A stretch of DNA of 64,000 bases from Taudactylus pleione (GCA_031769625.1 JAUIMM010000040.1:16319501-16383500); one strand, 5' to 3'; numbered from the stretch's first letter, positions 24,678 to 35,567 are shown. Numbers and translations: made by a program. Notes: generated by a model from the letters alone, not told the origin.

Positions 24678-24802
24678 GCAAACATTGTCAGGCGGCACTC
24701 GGAGACTGGTACAGACAAAACCCTCTCGAGAGGGATTTTATTCAGTGGTCTGGAGAGGGTTTTGTCTGTACCAGTCTCCGAGTGCCACCTGACATTGTTT
24801 GC
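24678..24802. repeat. Foldback repeat 1 (arms of about 49 bp)
   Basis: The left arm starts GCAAACATTGTCAGG and continues GGCACTCGGAGACTGG. The right arm reads CCAGTCTCCGAGTGCC and ends CCTGACATTGTTTGC. The loop is about 27 bp. A (TA)n tract lies just upstream (about 24640-24664). Confidence 0.85.
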
Positions 24803-24899
24803 ACATCAATTTTGGGGGTGCTGTCCTCCTGGGAGGGCACCGGAGCAAGTTGGGCCTGCGTGCCTACTTACATTGTGTGGAGGAGTGCCGGAGCGGTGG

Positions 24900-24903
<4 letters not shown>

Positions 24904-24940
<37 letters not shown>
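24904..24940. repeat. (TA)n microsatellite
   Basis: An alternating TA tract of about 37 bp joins the two foldback repeats. Confidence 0.95.
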
Positions 24941-24944
<4 letters not shown>

Positions 24945-25045
24945 GAGGAAAAGAATCAGCGGCACTCAGCGTCTTGATAGAATTATAGCCTTTAATCCTA
25001 TTATTCTATCAACACGCTGAGTGCCGCTGATTCATTTCCTCGTGT
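24941..25045. repeat. Foldback repeat 2 (arms of about 40 bp)
   Basis: The left arm ACACGAGGAA..ATCAGCGGCACTCAGCG and right arm CGCTGAGTGCCGCTGAT..TTCCTCGTGT pair around a short A+T-rich loop. It shares GGCACTC and an adjoining (TA)n with foldback 1 but is otherwise different. Confidence 0.85.
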
Positions 25046-26353
25046 ACCTATTGGAGTTTGATAACTCCGGAGAAGGCACCAGCGCAGGCTCACGCTTTTC
25101 TTGTTGTTACTAAAAAGTAAAAAAATCAGCCAGTTGACACCATTTAAAAACCTCCAGTACTTTCTTTATCAGCCTTCTTTACGGTCCTACTATCTCAGTT
25201 GCCACTTTTTTGAGGTCCAGGATGGTTTCTCATTTTCATGAACTTCTCCCAGGTCACATTTTGTAGAAAAGTCACACAACCTTGCAACGACTTCTGCAGA
25301 TTGTTATTTCTAATTGGATTGTGTATTTTTCTGGTGCACACATTTGTGCTCTGTATGTGAGTTTCATGAAACAAATTTGCTTTCGCAAACTTGCTCCTAA
25401 ATGTATTGACCCCATAGAGCTGCAATCTTCATAATCATGCATTAACAGTAGGACAATCCATGCTGAAGGGCACAGTGACTTTAACATGGCACTGTCATAC
25501 TGCTCGGCCACGAAGCGATAGGCCACACAAAATAGGACTGCCAAGTTCTGTTCACGAAGTGCATAAAAAGCATCTCCCCATTGTTCTCATTGATGCCAGG
25601 GCTAATGCATACAGTAAACTGTAAAGTTTGTTGGAGGATGAAAGATGGCCCGAGGCTGTTTTCCATGGTTTGGCCAAGGTCCATTAGTTCCATTGAAGGG
25701 AAGTTTTAAAGCTAAAACATACAATGAAACACTACAACATTTTGTGAATCCAGCTTCATAGCAACAGTTTGGAGAAGGCCCTTTCCATTTTCAGCCTGGT
25801 CTTAATGTTCAACATTAATGTCTGATCTCCCTAATGCACTTGTGCCTTAATGGATCCCTGCAGTCATGTTACAAAATCTAGTGAAAAGTCCTTTTAGGAA
25901 AGTGGAAGCTATTATAGCAGCAGTTCCACAACCTCAATACAAATGCCCATGGGTTTTGGTATATCTTCACAAGCCCAGTGACAGGGGAATAGTAAGGAGA
26001 CATCTGTACTGGCCACTCAGAGTCCAGCCCAGCTGACCGCTGTCACCTGCCCGGGCTGCCTGTGCCGCTGCAGTGAATACTGCAAGGCACAGGCATAAAG
26101 AGAGAGCCCAGCCCCAGCAGTCAGTGCAATAAAGTTTTGGTTTTTTTTGCAGTGCAGCATGTGTGATGTCATACTGTGCCACTGATGGGAAGAGGAGTTG
26201 CAAAAGACAGACTGGGGGGAGAGGGTCCTGGTGTGCCTGAGAGATTAATTTTTCCATACCTCGATGTTCAGCAAGCCAATATGTGTGCAATGTTCAGGTG
26301 TCCACATACTTTTGGCCATGAAATGTAACTTGAGGCTTACAATATACTCTAAT
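25046..26353. other. No gene recognised
   Basis: Minus-strand open frames of 70-90 codons between 25195 and 25693 (for example a segment ending in NRTWQSYFVWPIASWP) have no family I recognise. The stretch is not obviously repetitive within the window. It may be an old retroposed or non-coding transcript, which I cannot support further. Confidence 0.3.
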
Positions 26354-26504
26354 CAGTGGCAGTCCAAAATTCAAATAGGGGAGGCAGACCAACTGACAGT
26401 GAGTCTTGGCAGGTGATGTTTGGCTGTATTTGAACTGGCAGTTGGTGTGGCCCCCTATTTGAAGTTTGGACTGTACTGCAGCCTCACCTCTGGAGCCACC
26501 ACTG
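26354..26504. mobile_element. hAT MITE, CAGTGG-family copy 3
   Basis: It begins CAGTGGCAGTCCAAAATTC, having lost about 20 bp of the left arm seen in copies 1 and 2, and ends CTCTGGAGCCACCACTG. It is flanked by ACTCTAAT and ATTCTAAT (7 of 8). Confidence 0.8.
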
Positions 26505-26550
26505 ATTCTAATTTTCACTCACTTCTTTTACTGTTTTACTCCTCCCGCAA

Positions 26551-27227
26551 ACTAGACACTAGTAGCTGTACTCTTTAACTAAACACTGGTAGCTGTACTC
26601 TTTAACTGGACACTGGTAGCTGTACTCTTTAACTGGACACTGGTAGCTGTACTCTTTAACTAGACACTGGTAGCTGTACTCTTTAACTAGACACTGGTAG
26701 CTGTACTCTTTAACCAGACACTGGTAGCTGTACTCTTTAACCAGACACTGGTAGCTGTACTCTTTAACTAGACACTGGTAGCTGTACTCTTTAACCAGAC
26801 ACTGGTAGCTGTACTCTTTAACCGGACACTGGTGGCTGTACTCTTTAACCAGACACTGGTATCTGTACTCTTTAAGTAGACACTGGTAGCTGTACTCTTT
26901 AACTAGACACTGGTAGCTGTACTCTTTAACCGGACACTGGTAGCTGTACTCTTTAACTAGACACTTGTAGCTGTACTCTTTAACTAGACACTGGTAGATG
27001 TACTCTTTAACCGGACACTGGTAGCTGTACTCTTTAACCGGACACTGGTAGATGTACTCTTTAACTGGACACTGGTAGCTGTACTCTTTAACTAGACACT
27101 GGTAGCTGTACTCTTTAACTGGACACTGGTAGCTGTACTCTTTAACCGGACACTGGTAGCTGTACTCTTTAACCGGACACTGGTAGCTGTACTCTTTAAC
27201 TAGACACTGGTAGCTGTACTCTTTAAC
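26551..27227. repeat. 27-bp minisatellite, about 25 copies
   Basis: The unit is GACACTGGTAGCTGTACTCT plus TTAACTA (27 bp). Variation is mainly at TAG/CGG/TGG/CAG before ACACTGG. Because 27 is a multiple of three, the minus strand carries one continuous frame repeating YSYQCPVKE-like nonapeptides. Nothing else suggests a protein. Confidence 0.9.
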
Positions 27228-29663
27228 AATCTGGAAAAGTTGTACCCTGTAAATACATAGCTGTGCAATAACCTTCAAATATTATGCTATGAGAGTGTAA
27301 ATCAGCAAAATCAATGACTCAGTTATGATACTGTGCTAAACCCTATCATTTTTTTACATGCAAAAGTGCATATATAACAATCAATCATTTGCTTTCACTA
27401 TCTAATTTGCATAAGATCCAATCTAAGTGACCATGAGATATTGTCTAATTGCATTCTGTTAGTAAATATTCTACTTTGTCTTCTGTAAAATCACTTATGT
27501 GGTGCAAGTGAGACATAGAATGGGCCACAGGAAGTGGAACTGTGGGCCACAGGAACTCTAAATGTAAATTGATATTGCTTAGAATTTTCCATTATTTTCT
27601 TATTCTGAAGGATAACTGTGTGATCAGAATCAAAAGGCACAAGGATGGGGAATAGCAGCAGATGATGGTTTCAGACTGGCGCTATTATAAGTCTTGATGG
27701 TGCCCTCTTGTAGGGATTTAAAAAAATCCAATCAAAGTAAAGCACGTGCTGTAACAAGAGAATATCTCAGTGTTTTGCTCTTGTTTTAGTTACAAATACT
27801 TTGACTGTACCAGTAAGGTACAATCCGCTGTAAAAATGATTTATACATTTAACATACAGTAAATCACTCTGGTTTCTTGTAAGAAAACATGTAGTCTTAT
27901 TCATTTTCACTTTTAGTTTTGGCTGTGAGGCATGAAAGGAGCCAGCATTGGGAGGATGTGTTGGTCCTTATAGTGCCATTTGGAGGTTTCTGGGGTACCT
28001 CCTAGGTGAGTCAGCTCTCGGCTTATACATGTTTTGTTATCATGCAGTACATTAATTTGTAATTATATGACCCAGAGTGAGTGATATTATTAGGTAGGAA
28101 CAATTATTTTGAGGTGAGCGTTTGGGTGTGGGGCCCCCGGAGTTGCTCTGGCTGGACCTTTTTCAGGGCATCACCCCTTAATTCACATAGATATTTTTTC
28201 ATCACCTTTCTATTTGTTTGTCTGTTATTTATGTAATTTTAACTCTTTTTCATTATATTAACACTTATTGATTTATCTTTACACATCTATACTGTACTCT
28301 TCACTATCACCTTTTTTGTGTGATGCCCTGGGGATGGTCCTTGGCTGGATTCTTTTGGGGTTCCCTGCGCCTCGTACATGAACCCCATAATGTTAGAGGA
28401 GCCTTGACGCTGGCCTGGCGCTTATTCATATATTTGCAAATGTATGTAACCAATACCTCTGAATTTCTATTATTATGTAGGATTCAAGTATTTTTGTTGA
28501 TATTGCTGCAGTGTGCTGGAGGGAATGTCCCTTTTTTTCTGTAGTTTTGATTACAGTAAGATGCTAACAATTTAAATTGACTCACTGTCATGAAATTACC
28601 AAGGCAACCATAATAACATGACATACAATGTATTAATCAGAGGGCCACTTTGGAATCCATGCTCCCCCCCCCCCAAAAAAAATAATTTTATTAGGACCCT
28701 CTTCATTTTCCCAGAGTTGCTTGTCAAATTGTCATACTGTATGCTATGTCAATAGACTATTTCTCTGAAATTCAAATATGGTTAATGGCATTTGCTAGGT
28801 GATCACAAAAAGTACCAGTCTTTGCAAAGTCTCATTGTTTGGACATATGAATTAACTCAAGGTAAGCTGAGGCATGCAACTGTGACATTGCAGAGGATAG
28901 GTGTGGACACATCTGTATGTTGTTTCCCTAATACAAACAAAACTATTACAGTCCAAATATTTTTTTCATTCTTGTATATATTAAACTAGGAGATTTATAA
29001 TACTTTACACTTTGCATATCTATAGGGACTGATAGAACTAAAATACAAATCAGACAATGGATTTTGCAAATGGTGCGTAGAAGCAGTTTAGTCTTTTACA
29101 ATGATCTATGTGCTCATAAAACTCTAGAAGGATAATAGCTTCATGTGACAGAGGCAGTATTTATAAAATTATGACTTTTATAAAGATAGGAGCTTGCAAA
29201 CCATGTAATCTAAAAGCATAAACTACATCTAACCCTGGTCATTTTTGGCTTTAACCCTATGATACTTTTCCACAGCATTAAAATATTAAGTAATGCAACT
29301 CCACTGGCAGGGTTGGATTTCTACAGAGCAACAAATGGTTATAGGGTGATAGGATGAAATGGTTGAGAGCAGGATATAAACCCAAGTACTCCCTCTTTAG
29401 CCAGCCCAGCTATTGCCTCACCCACCCTGAGATAATGCAGTTAGTTCCTGATGGATCAGATAATACAAAAATTGAAGGGCTTCTGACAGGCTCTAAAAAT
29501 TGTTATCACATGCTCTGGAGAACAAAAATCTAGTGGAATCAGAAGGAAGCTAAAGCACTAAAGTGCACTATTAATACAATAACACAATGAGGGGTAATTC
29601 ACACTACAATTAGGTGTCATTTCACATTAATTCATTGCAATCAGTCACAAATTTGCTTTTATT
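27228..29663. other. No gene seen
   Basis: 2.4 kb of A+T-rich DNA without recognisable proteins or transposon ends. GGGCCCCCGGAGTTGCTCTG near 28130 and the G+C-richer 28320-28420 may be old repeat fragments. Confidence 0.35.
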
Positions 29664-29969
29664 CTAAAGCAAGTACACACTGGACCGATGTTGGGCTGAT
29701 ATACCGTTTCGTAACGACATATCACCACATCGCTCAGTGTGCATAGGCGATTGCATGCTCCCGTGGTTGCTAGCGATGGTCACCAGGTTTGATGTGCTGC
29801 ACATCAAACCTAGTGATATCGTTAGCGGCCAGTGCATTGTTAATGAATGATGTAACGATGATCAATCTGTCGTTCATTAAAGTAGTCCAGTGTGGACATA
29901 TGAGCACTGTTCACGGGCATTCGTTCTGATGTCAGAACGCATGCCCGTCGCTCCAGTGTGAACCCAGCC
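29664..29969. mobile_element. MITE with GTACACACTGGACCGAT terminus
   Basis: The left end CTAAAGCAAGTACACACTGG and the right end (reverse complement CTTTAGGCTGGGTTCACACT) are similar inverted repeats. The body has hairpins such as GTTTGATGTG-CTG-CACATCAAAC. It abuts the next MITE at CTAAAGG. Confidence 0.5.
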
Positions 29970-29973
29970 TAAA

Positions 29974-30328
29974 GGTGCATACACACTAGACGATATGCTC
30001 CCTGAGCGATATCGTCTAGTGTGTCCCTGGCAGGCTGTGCTCAATGTCGTTTATGACATTGAGCACAGCCGCTGAACGATATCATTAACGATATCGTTCA
30101 GCGCCGGGCTCTCTCCCCCATTCCCTGACATGCAGCAAACTGACGAGATCGTCAGGTTGGCCTGCATGTCAGCCCGATGAACGATGATGACGAACGACCC
30201 GCGGGAACGCGCGTCGTCGTTATCGTTCATCTTTTTGGGCTTAAAAATGGACGATAAAGTGGACGGCTGAACGATAACGATATCGTTATCGTTCAGTCGT
30301 CCACTTTATCGCCCAGTGTGTACGCACC
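29974..30328. mobile_element. Hairpin-rich TTAA-type MITE
   Basis: The left end GGTGCATACACACTAGACGA and right end (reverse complement GGTGCGTACACACTGGGCGA) are inverted repeats. TAAA (29970-29973) and TTAA (30329-30332) flank it. The interior is a series of palindromes: TGTGCTCAATGTC / GACATTGAGCACA, GCTGAACGATATC / GATATCGTTCAGC, and a 60-bp palindrome near the right end. The terminus has the same character as the MITE at 11624. Confidence 0.7.
30252..30311. repeat. 60-bp near-perfect palindrome
   Basis: The centre is AACGATATCGTT and the arms run from CGATAAAGTGGACG outward to CGTCCACTTTATCG. Only one base pair in the arms fails to match. It lies inside the MITE at 29974. Confidence 0.9.
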
Positions 30329-30474
30329 TTAAGAGATTTCTTTCAGAACTTGCACTAGACAAAATATATATATACTTACTGGTTAGTTGTAAATTTCCAC
30401 TTAAAATAAGCTTTAAATCATTCACATAGGGCCAGTCCAAGTTCTCCTTACGCCGAAGGTACTCTAGACATATA

Positions 30475-30900
30475 GGACCTCATTCAGACCCGCTCGCAAG
30501 CGCTGAGCGCTCGCTAGCGGGTCGATGTTTAGGCCCTGCGCACGCTCCGGAGCTCACTACAAAAGGGCCAGCTGTCGACAGCTCGCCCCGTTTTGTAGGC
30601 GTGGCGGGGGGGTGGTTTCACAAACGGAGGCGTTTTCTGGGCGCCGCACTGACATCACAGCAGTGATGTCAGTGGGGAGCTTCCTGCTCGATCAGAGCAG
30701 GAAGCTCGCTGGGGCTTGCGGTTGCCGAGACCCAACCTTAGGGTCTCGTCGCAAGCCCCGATGGTCGCGATGGTCTTGACCCACAGCAGTTGGTAACCCA
30801 CAGCTTAGCTAGCGACCAGGAGGCCGCACTTCAAAACTCAAGCGGCCGCCCACATTTAGAGCGACCGCTCGCATTTTGCGAGCGCCTCTGAATGAGGGCC
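30475..30900. mobile_element. Harbinger-type MITE, group 1 (copy E)
   Basis: It opens GGACCTCATTCAGACCCGCT followed by CGCAAGCG, and closes CTCTGAATGAGGGCC. The first 28 bp differ from the left end of the autonomous Harbinger element at 58476 at only two positions. The flanks ATA and ATT could be a diverged duplication. The interior has GACATCAC-AGCA-GTGATGTC and the group-1 GACCCAACCTTAGGGTCTCG core. Confidence 0.8.
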
Positions 30901-31040
30901 ATTATGCTAATGTTACAGAATGGGAGGGGACAATTTCAAAACATGTGCTTACATCACAGAATGGAAGGAGACATTTATTAAGTGAACACAGAAAGCAAGT
31001 TACTTTGTATGGTTACTAGCAAATTATAATATGTATTAAG

Positions 31041-32587
31041 CAGTGACGTGCAGTGAGATCAATGGCTGGGGAGGCACAAGTATAAAAACACAGTTTTTAT
31101 ATCAAAACTCTGGAGCATTGGGGAGGGAGGATGACAGGGAGTATGTTAGGGGAGAGAGTATGACAGGGAGTATAATAGGGGAGGGAGTATGACAGGGAGA
31201 ATGATAGGGGAGGGAGTATGACAGGGAGTATGATAGGAGAGGGAGTATGACAGGGAGTATGATAAGGGAGGGAGTATGACAGGGAGTATGATAGGGGAGG
31301 GAGTATGACAGGGAGTATGATAGGGGAGGGAGTATGACAGGGAGTATGATAGGGGAGGGAGGATGACAGGGAGGATGATAGCGGAGGGAGTATGACAAGG
31401 AGTATGTTAGGGGAGAGAGTATGACAGGGCATATGATAGGGGAGGGAGTATGACAGGGGAGGGAGTATGACAGGGAGTATGATAGGTGTGGGAGTATGAC
31501 AGGGCATATGATAGGGAGGGAGTATGACAGGAGTATGATAGGGGAGGGAGTATGACAGGGAGAATGATAGGGGAGGGAGTATGACAGGGAGTATGATAGG
31601 GGAGGGAGTATGACAGGGAGTATGATAGGGGAGGGAGGATGACAGGGAGTATGATAGGGGAGGGAGTTTGACAAGGAGTATGTTAGGGGAGAGAGTATGA
31701 CAGGGCGTATGATAGGGGAGGGAGTATGACAGGGAGTATGTTAGGGGAGAAAGTATGACAGGGCATATGATAGGGGAGGGAGTATGACAGGGAATATGAT
31801 AGGAGAGGGAGTATGACAGGGAGTATGATAGGGCAGGGAGTATGATAGGGGAGGGAGTATGACAGGAGGGTGATAGGGGAGGGAGTATGACAGGGAGTAT
31901 GAAGGGGAGGGAGTATGATAGGGAGTATGATAGGGGAGGGAGTATGACAGGGAGTATGATAGGGGATGGAGTATGACAGGGAGTATGATAAGGGAGGGAG
32001 TATGACAGGGAGTATGATAGGGGAGGGAGTATGACAGAGAGTATGATAGGGGAGGGAGTATGACAAGGGGGATGATAGGGGAGGGAGTATGATAGGGGAG
32101 GGAGTATGACAGGGAGTATGATAGGGGAGGGAGTATGACACGGAGTATGATAGGGGAGGGAGTATGACTGGGAGTATGATAGGGGAGGGAGTATGACAGG
32201 GAGTATGATAGTGGAGGGAGTATGACGGGGAGGGAGTATGACAGGGAGTATGATAGGGGAGGGAGTATGACATGGAGTATGGTGGGGAGGGAGTATGACA
32301 GGGAGTATGATAAGGGAGGGAGTATGATAGGGGATGGAGTATGACAGGGAGTATGATAGGGGAGGGAGTATGACAGGGAGTATGATAAGGGAGGGAGTAT
32401 GACAGGGAGTATGATAGGGGAGGGAGTATGACAGGGAGTATGATAGGGGAGGGAGCATGACAGGGAGTATGATAGGGGAGAGAGTATGACAGGGAGAATG
32501 ATAGGGGAGCGAGTATGACAGGGAGAATGATAGGGGTTGGAGTATGAAAGCTCTGCCTCCCCTGCTTACCCTGACTGCACCTCCCTG
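31041..32587. mobile_element. hAT element filled by a minisatellite
   Basis: The left end CAGTGACGTGCAGTGAG and right end (reverse complement CAGGGAGGTGCAGTCAG) are inverted repeats that continue inward as GGGGAGGCA. The 8-bp flanks are GTATTAAG (31033-31040) and GTACTAAG (32588-32595). Only about 80 bp on the left and 40 bp on the right are not tandem repeat, so the array has replaced or outgrown the original interior. Confidence 0.8.
31120..32545. repeat. 29-bp minisatellite, about 49 copies
   Basis: The unit is GACAGGGAGTATGATAGGGG plus AGGGAGTAT (29 bp). Many units carry single changes or short deletions. The strand is almost free of C, so the complement lacks G. Because 29 is not a multiple of three, all minus-strand frames stay open and cycle through LPYHTPCHTPSPIILPVI-like text. 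The 190-453 codon frames here are artefacts. Confidence 0.9.
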
Positions 32588-32629
32588 GTACTAAGTTACA
32601 TAAATTCATAGAAAATGTAAATTTGATAT

Positions 32630-32790
32630 ATTGAGTGATTTTAGAACCCATCACAGAATTGCAGTCACCTGTGTTAAAACACCTGTCTTATCAATTAACT
32701 AGTTCAAGACAGGTGATAGCAATCACACATTACCAGGAAAGTCCAGGTACAGAGCATTGTGTCCCCCCTGGAATGGGCAACTCTGCTAGC
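32630..32790. repeat. Partial copy of the CATGACCCATTCC foldback family
   Basis: GCAGTCACCTGTGTT..ACAGGTGATAGCAATCA, AGGAAAGTCCAGGTACAGAG and CCTGGAATGGG match the complete foldback at 34249. The left terminus is missing. Confidence 0.55.
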
Positions 32791-33560
32791 ATCAGGCATC
32801 TTCTTTTGCTGATAATGCGCTTAAGTCGCAACGCGATGCGACTACAAAGGACCAGATGCCTGTGCTGATTATTTGATATTTGACACTTGTATATCTGTGT
32901 GCGACTCAGACTGTAAAAGGAACTTGGCATCGAAAAAAGCTGTGGCTGTTGCATCGTAGCACTTTGCATGTTGATTGAGAGACTCAGTCGCACACAGATA
33001 TACAAGTGTCACAAACCAAATTAATCAGCACAGTCACCTGGTGCATCCTAGTCACAGTGCATTGCGACTTATACCCCTTTTACACCGGAGCTAAAACCCG
33101 AGTTATTGCAGGGTTAACCCTGGTAGTTCCTTGGTGTAAAAGGGGAGAGGGTTGGATAGCCAGGTCAAGTAACCCGGCAATCCAACCCAGGTAACTAGCA
33201 GGGTTTAACACGGGAGTAACCCGTGAAACCATGCAGTGTGAACGTCGTGCTCCGGGTCGCGGTGACCTGGAGGGTGCCACATGCTGGCCGATTGGTTCGG
33301 CATCAGTGGCGCTTGGAGATGACATCATCACCAAGCGTCCTCTTCAACGTCGGAAATACCAGGTCTCTGCAGACCCGGCTCCGGTGTGAACGGCGCTGAC
33401 TCGGGAATATCCTGGGTCGGCGCCGGCTAAATTCCGGGCTGGATTGGAACCCTGTTCCAACTCCGGGTCAGACCCGGAATTTAGGTGTAAAAGTGGTATT
33501 AGATGTATTTTCGGCAAATAAAAGGTGCCCAGTACTAGCAGTCTCACGGGACCAGGCACG
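32768..33560. repeat. Large inverted repeat interrupted by a MITE
   Basis: The stretch 32780-32877, read on the minus strand, aligns with 33022-33066 plus 33499-33550 on the plus strand (AATCAGCACAG..CTGGTG, TTGCGACTTA, CTAGCAG). Nearer the centre, TGACACTTGTATATCTGTGT (32881) pairs with ACACAGATATACAAGTGTCA (about 32991). The right arm carries the TTA-flanked MITE. Confidence 0.7.
33072..33498. mobile_element. TTA-flanked MITE with TACCCCTTTTACACC end
   Basis: The left end TACCCCTTTTACACCGG and right end (reverse complement TACCACTTTTACACC) are inverted repeats. TTA flanks both sides (33069-33071 and 33499-33501). The body repeats ACCCGG/CCGGGT motifs. Two related copies of the surrounding repeat (21.6 kb and 32.8 kb) lack the insert and have one TTA or TTAA, confirming the boundaries. 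The 3-bp duplication suggests Harbinger. Confidence 0.85.
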
Positions 33561-34248
33561 CTGAGAGGGTCTCTATGGTGCAACTGCAGCAAAGACAAGT
33601 GAGGACACGTCTGTAGCTAGTGTCCAGACATTTCAAACTGCAAACATTTTGGATACATATGTGAATGACACCAAATAGTTAGCATAAGTGCACAATGTAT
33701 GTTTGAATGGGGGTAACTTCAAGAATTTGGAACTCATTGCAATGTCGCAAATGTGTTTCAAGTGTGTAGTTTTAATGACTGATCTGTCCTTATTATTTGG
33801 GCTGGTTGGAAGCATAATCTTTTAGCTGTGTGGCCAGCTGAAGGCTGACTGGATTGCTATACAGATGTGGCCAATAAAATAATCAGTGTTTCTATCTGAG
33901 CAGTCCTCAAACTCTACATCTTCTCCAGGTACTGATAAAATTAAACTAGCATTTAGGGGTAGCTGTACATTACTAATAGCAGGTGTCACAACTGATAAAC
34001 CCTAAAGAACAGCTAGAAGTGGTGGGTGTTGGAGCATATCCTCTTTAGAGTAGACAGAAAAATCAGAAAATTATCCATTAAGCAATTCCTTTTCAAATCA
34101 GAATCAATTTAACAAACATGCCATAATTTATATATACAATCAATTAATAAAATACCATGCTCTTGTAAGGGTCACATCCTCCACAGGCCAATGTTGCAAG
34201 AAAAAAGATGAAATCTTATTAATCCTCAATAAATTCACATTCCACATG
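33561..34248. other. No gene seen
   Basis: A+T-rich DNA with GAGGACACGTCTGTAG near 33601, a phrase that ends related repeats elsewhere. Nothing else was recognised. Confidence 0.35.
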
Positions 34249-34448
34249 CATATCTCCCAACATGACCCATTCCAGGAGGGACAAAATCCTCTATTCCTGG
34301 ACTTCCCTCTTAGTTTACATATGCCGTCACCTGTGTTGAGCAAGGTAATTGATGTTTCAACACAGATGACAGCAATCATAAATTAAGAGGAAAGTCCTGG
34401 AACAGAGCATGTTGTCCCTCCTTGAATGGGTCATGTTGGGAGGTATGA
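34249..34448. mobile_element. Foldback MITE (CTCCCAACATGACCC ends)
   Basis: The left arm CTCCCAACATGACCCATTCC pairs with the right end GGGTCATGTTGGGAG. The arms continue through GGAGGGACAA / TTGTCCCTCC and GGACTT / AAGTCC. Inner blocks GTCACCTGTGTTGA / TCAACACAGATGAC pair too. The element is about 200 bp and non-coding. Confidence 0.75.
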
Positions 34449-34935
34449 CTCGCGGCTGCCGGTCTCTATCCCGACAGTGGAATCCCATCAAGGGAGTTAA
34501 GATAGGCGCCGAAATTCAGACGCCTATCTTAATCCCGACGCCGGAATCCAGGAGGACGTGTGCCCGAACGAAAGTATGTTGGGCGCCCCTAGTGTTAGCC
34601 GTGGGGGGGGAGGGTTAGGTTTAGGTCAGTTAGTGAGGTTAGCGTTAGGTTTTGGGGGGAAGGTTAGGGCACACACCCCTAGGGGGGAGGGTTAGGGTCG
34701 GGCACCACTGGGGGGGTTAGGTTTAGGCACTAAGGGGGTAGACTTAGATTTAGGAACTAAAGGGGTGGGTTAGGGTGCGGGCTGGTAAGGGTTAGACTAT
34801 AAGAAGGGAGGGAAAGGGGGAGAAGGGGGGAGGGTAAGTATACTTAACCGAACCATCGGGATACCAACCATCCGGATGCCGCTGTCGGTATTGTGACAGG
34901 AGACAACCTGTCAGCCGGCATTACATACCCTTTCC
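34449..34935. mobile_element. MITE with GGTTAGG-rich core
   Basis: The left portion holds CCGGTCTCTATCCCGAC, AATCCCATCA and ATCCCGACGCCGGAATCC, and the right end has ATCCGGATGCCGCTGTCGG..GTCAGCCGGCATTACATA. The central 200 bp is a G-rich run of GGTTAGG and TTAGGTTTAGG phrases. Related blocks on the opposite strand occur at 51459-51741. Exact ends were not fixed. Confidence 0.5.
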
Positions 34936-35567
34936 GTATGCACATGGTATCCAAGTACCAGCTAACTGTCCTTTAGCAGTACAGTAAAGTTTAACATTAA
35001 GGGGGCCTAATTATTAAGATAATTTCTTCCTAAAATCATGCTGAAAAGGCAATATTAACATGACTTAAATAACCTGCCTATTTATGAAGAGCCAAGTGTT
35101 AGAGATATCCAAGATATTTTTCTGCGTTAGGCAAATGAATTTTGCAGATCGCAGGCCCAACTTGGGACTGTGGTCTGGCCCAATTTAACAAGCACTAAAA
35201 AGCTTAGCTTTAAGGAACTTGTGTCTGATGCCATGTTTACATGGTGAAATGGAAAGAACTATCAGAGTGTGAATAGGTATCTCTCTTATTCTTCCACTCC
35301 TTCTCAGCTCTATCTGCATGCATGTATGACCTAAGGACAGAACCCGGTAATTTAATCTTTCGCCACTAAGATTAGCAGTGAACATGTTTTAACTTTTGCC
35401 GGGACATCTGCTTATTGGAGCAAATATCCCAGCACAAATAAATTGATAAATTATTCAAAACATATATTATTACTGTGAATAAGCTGTCGTCAGTTAATAG
35501 GCTAAATCTTAACATATTAATACATATGTCACTGTTATTTAAAATCAGAAATGGTACTCAACAAAGA
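34936..35567. other. No gene seen
   Basis: A+T-rich DNA with no recognisable gene or repeat terminus. Confidence 0.35.

Noticed and set aside
25195..25693. A host gene exon on the minus strand
   Set aside because: The 70-90 codon frames have no splice-site context or family I recognise, and adjacent frames overlap as expected by chance.
31097..32654. Minus-strand open frames of 190-453 codons
   Set aside because: They are the three-frame readings of a 29-bp tandem repeat that lacks stop codons; composition is purely repeat-driven.
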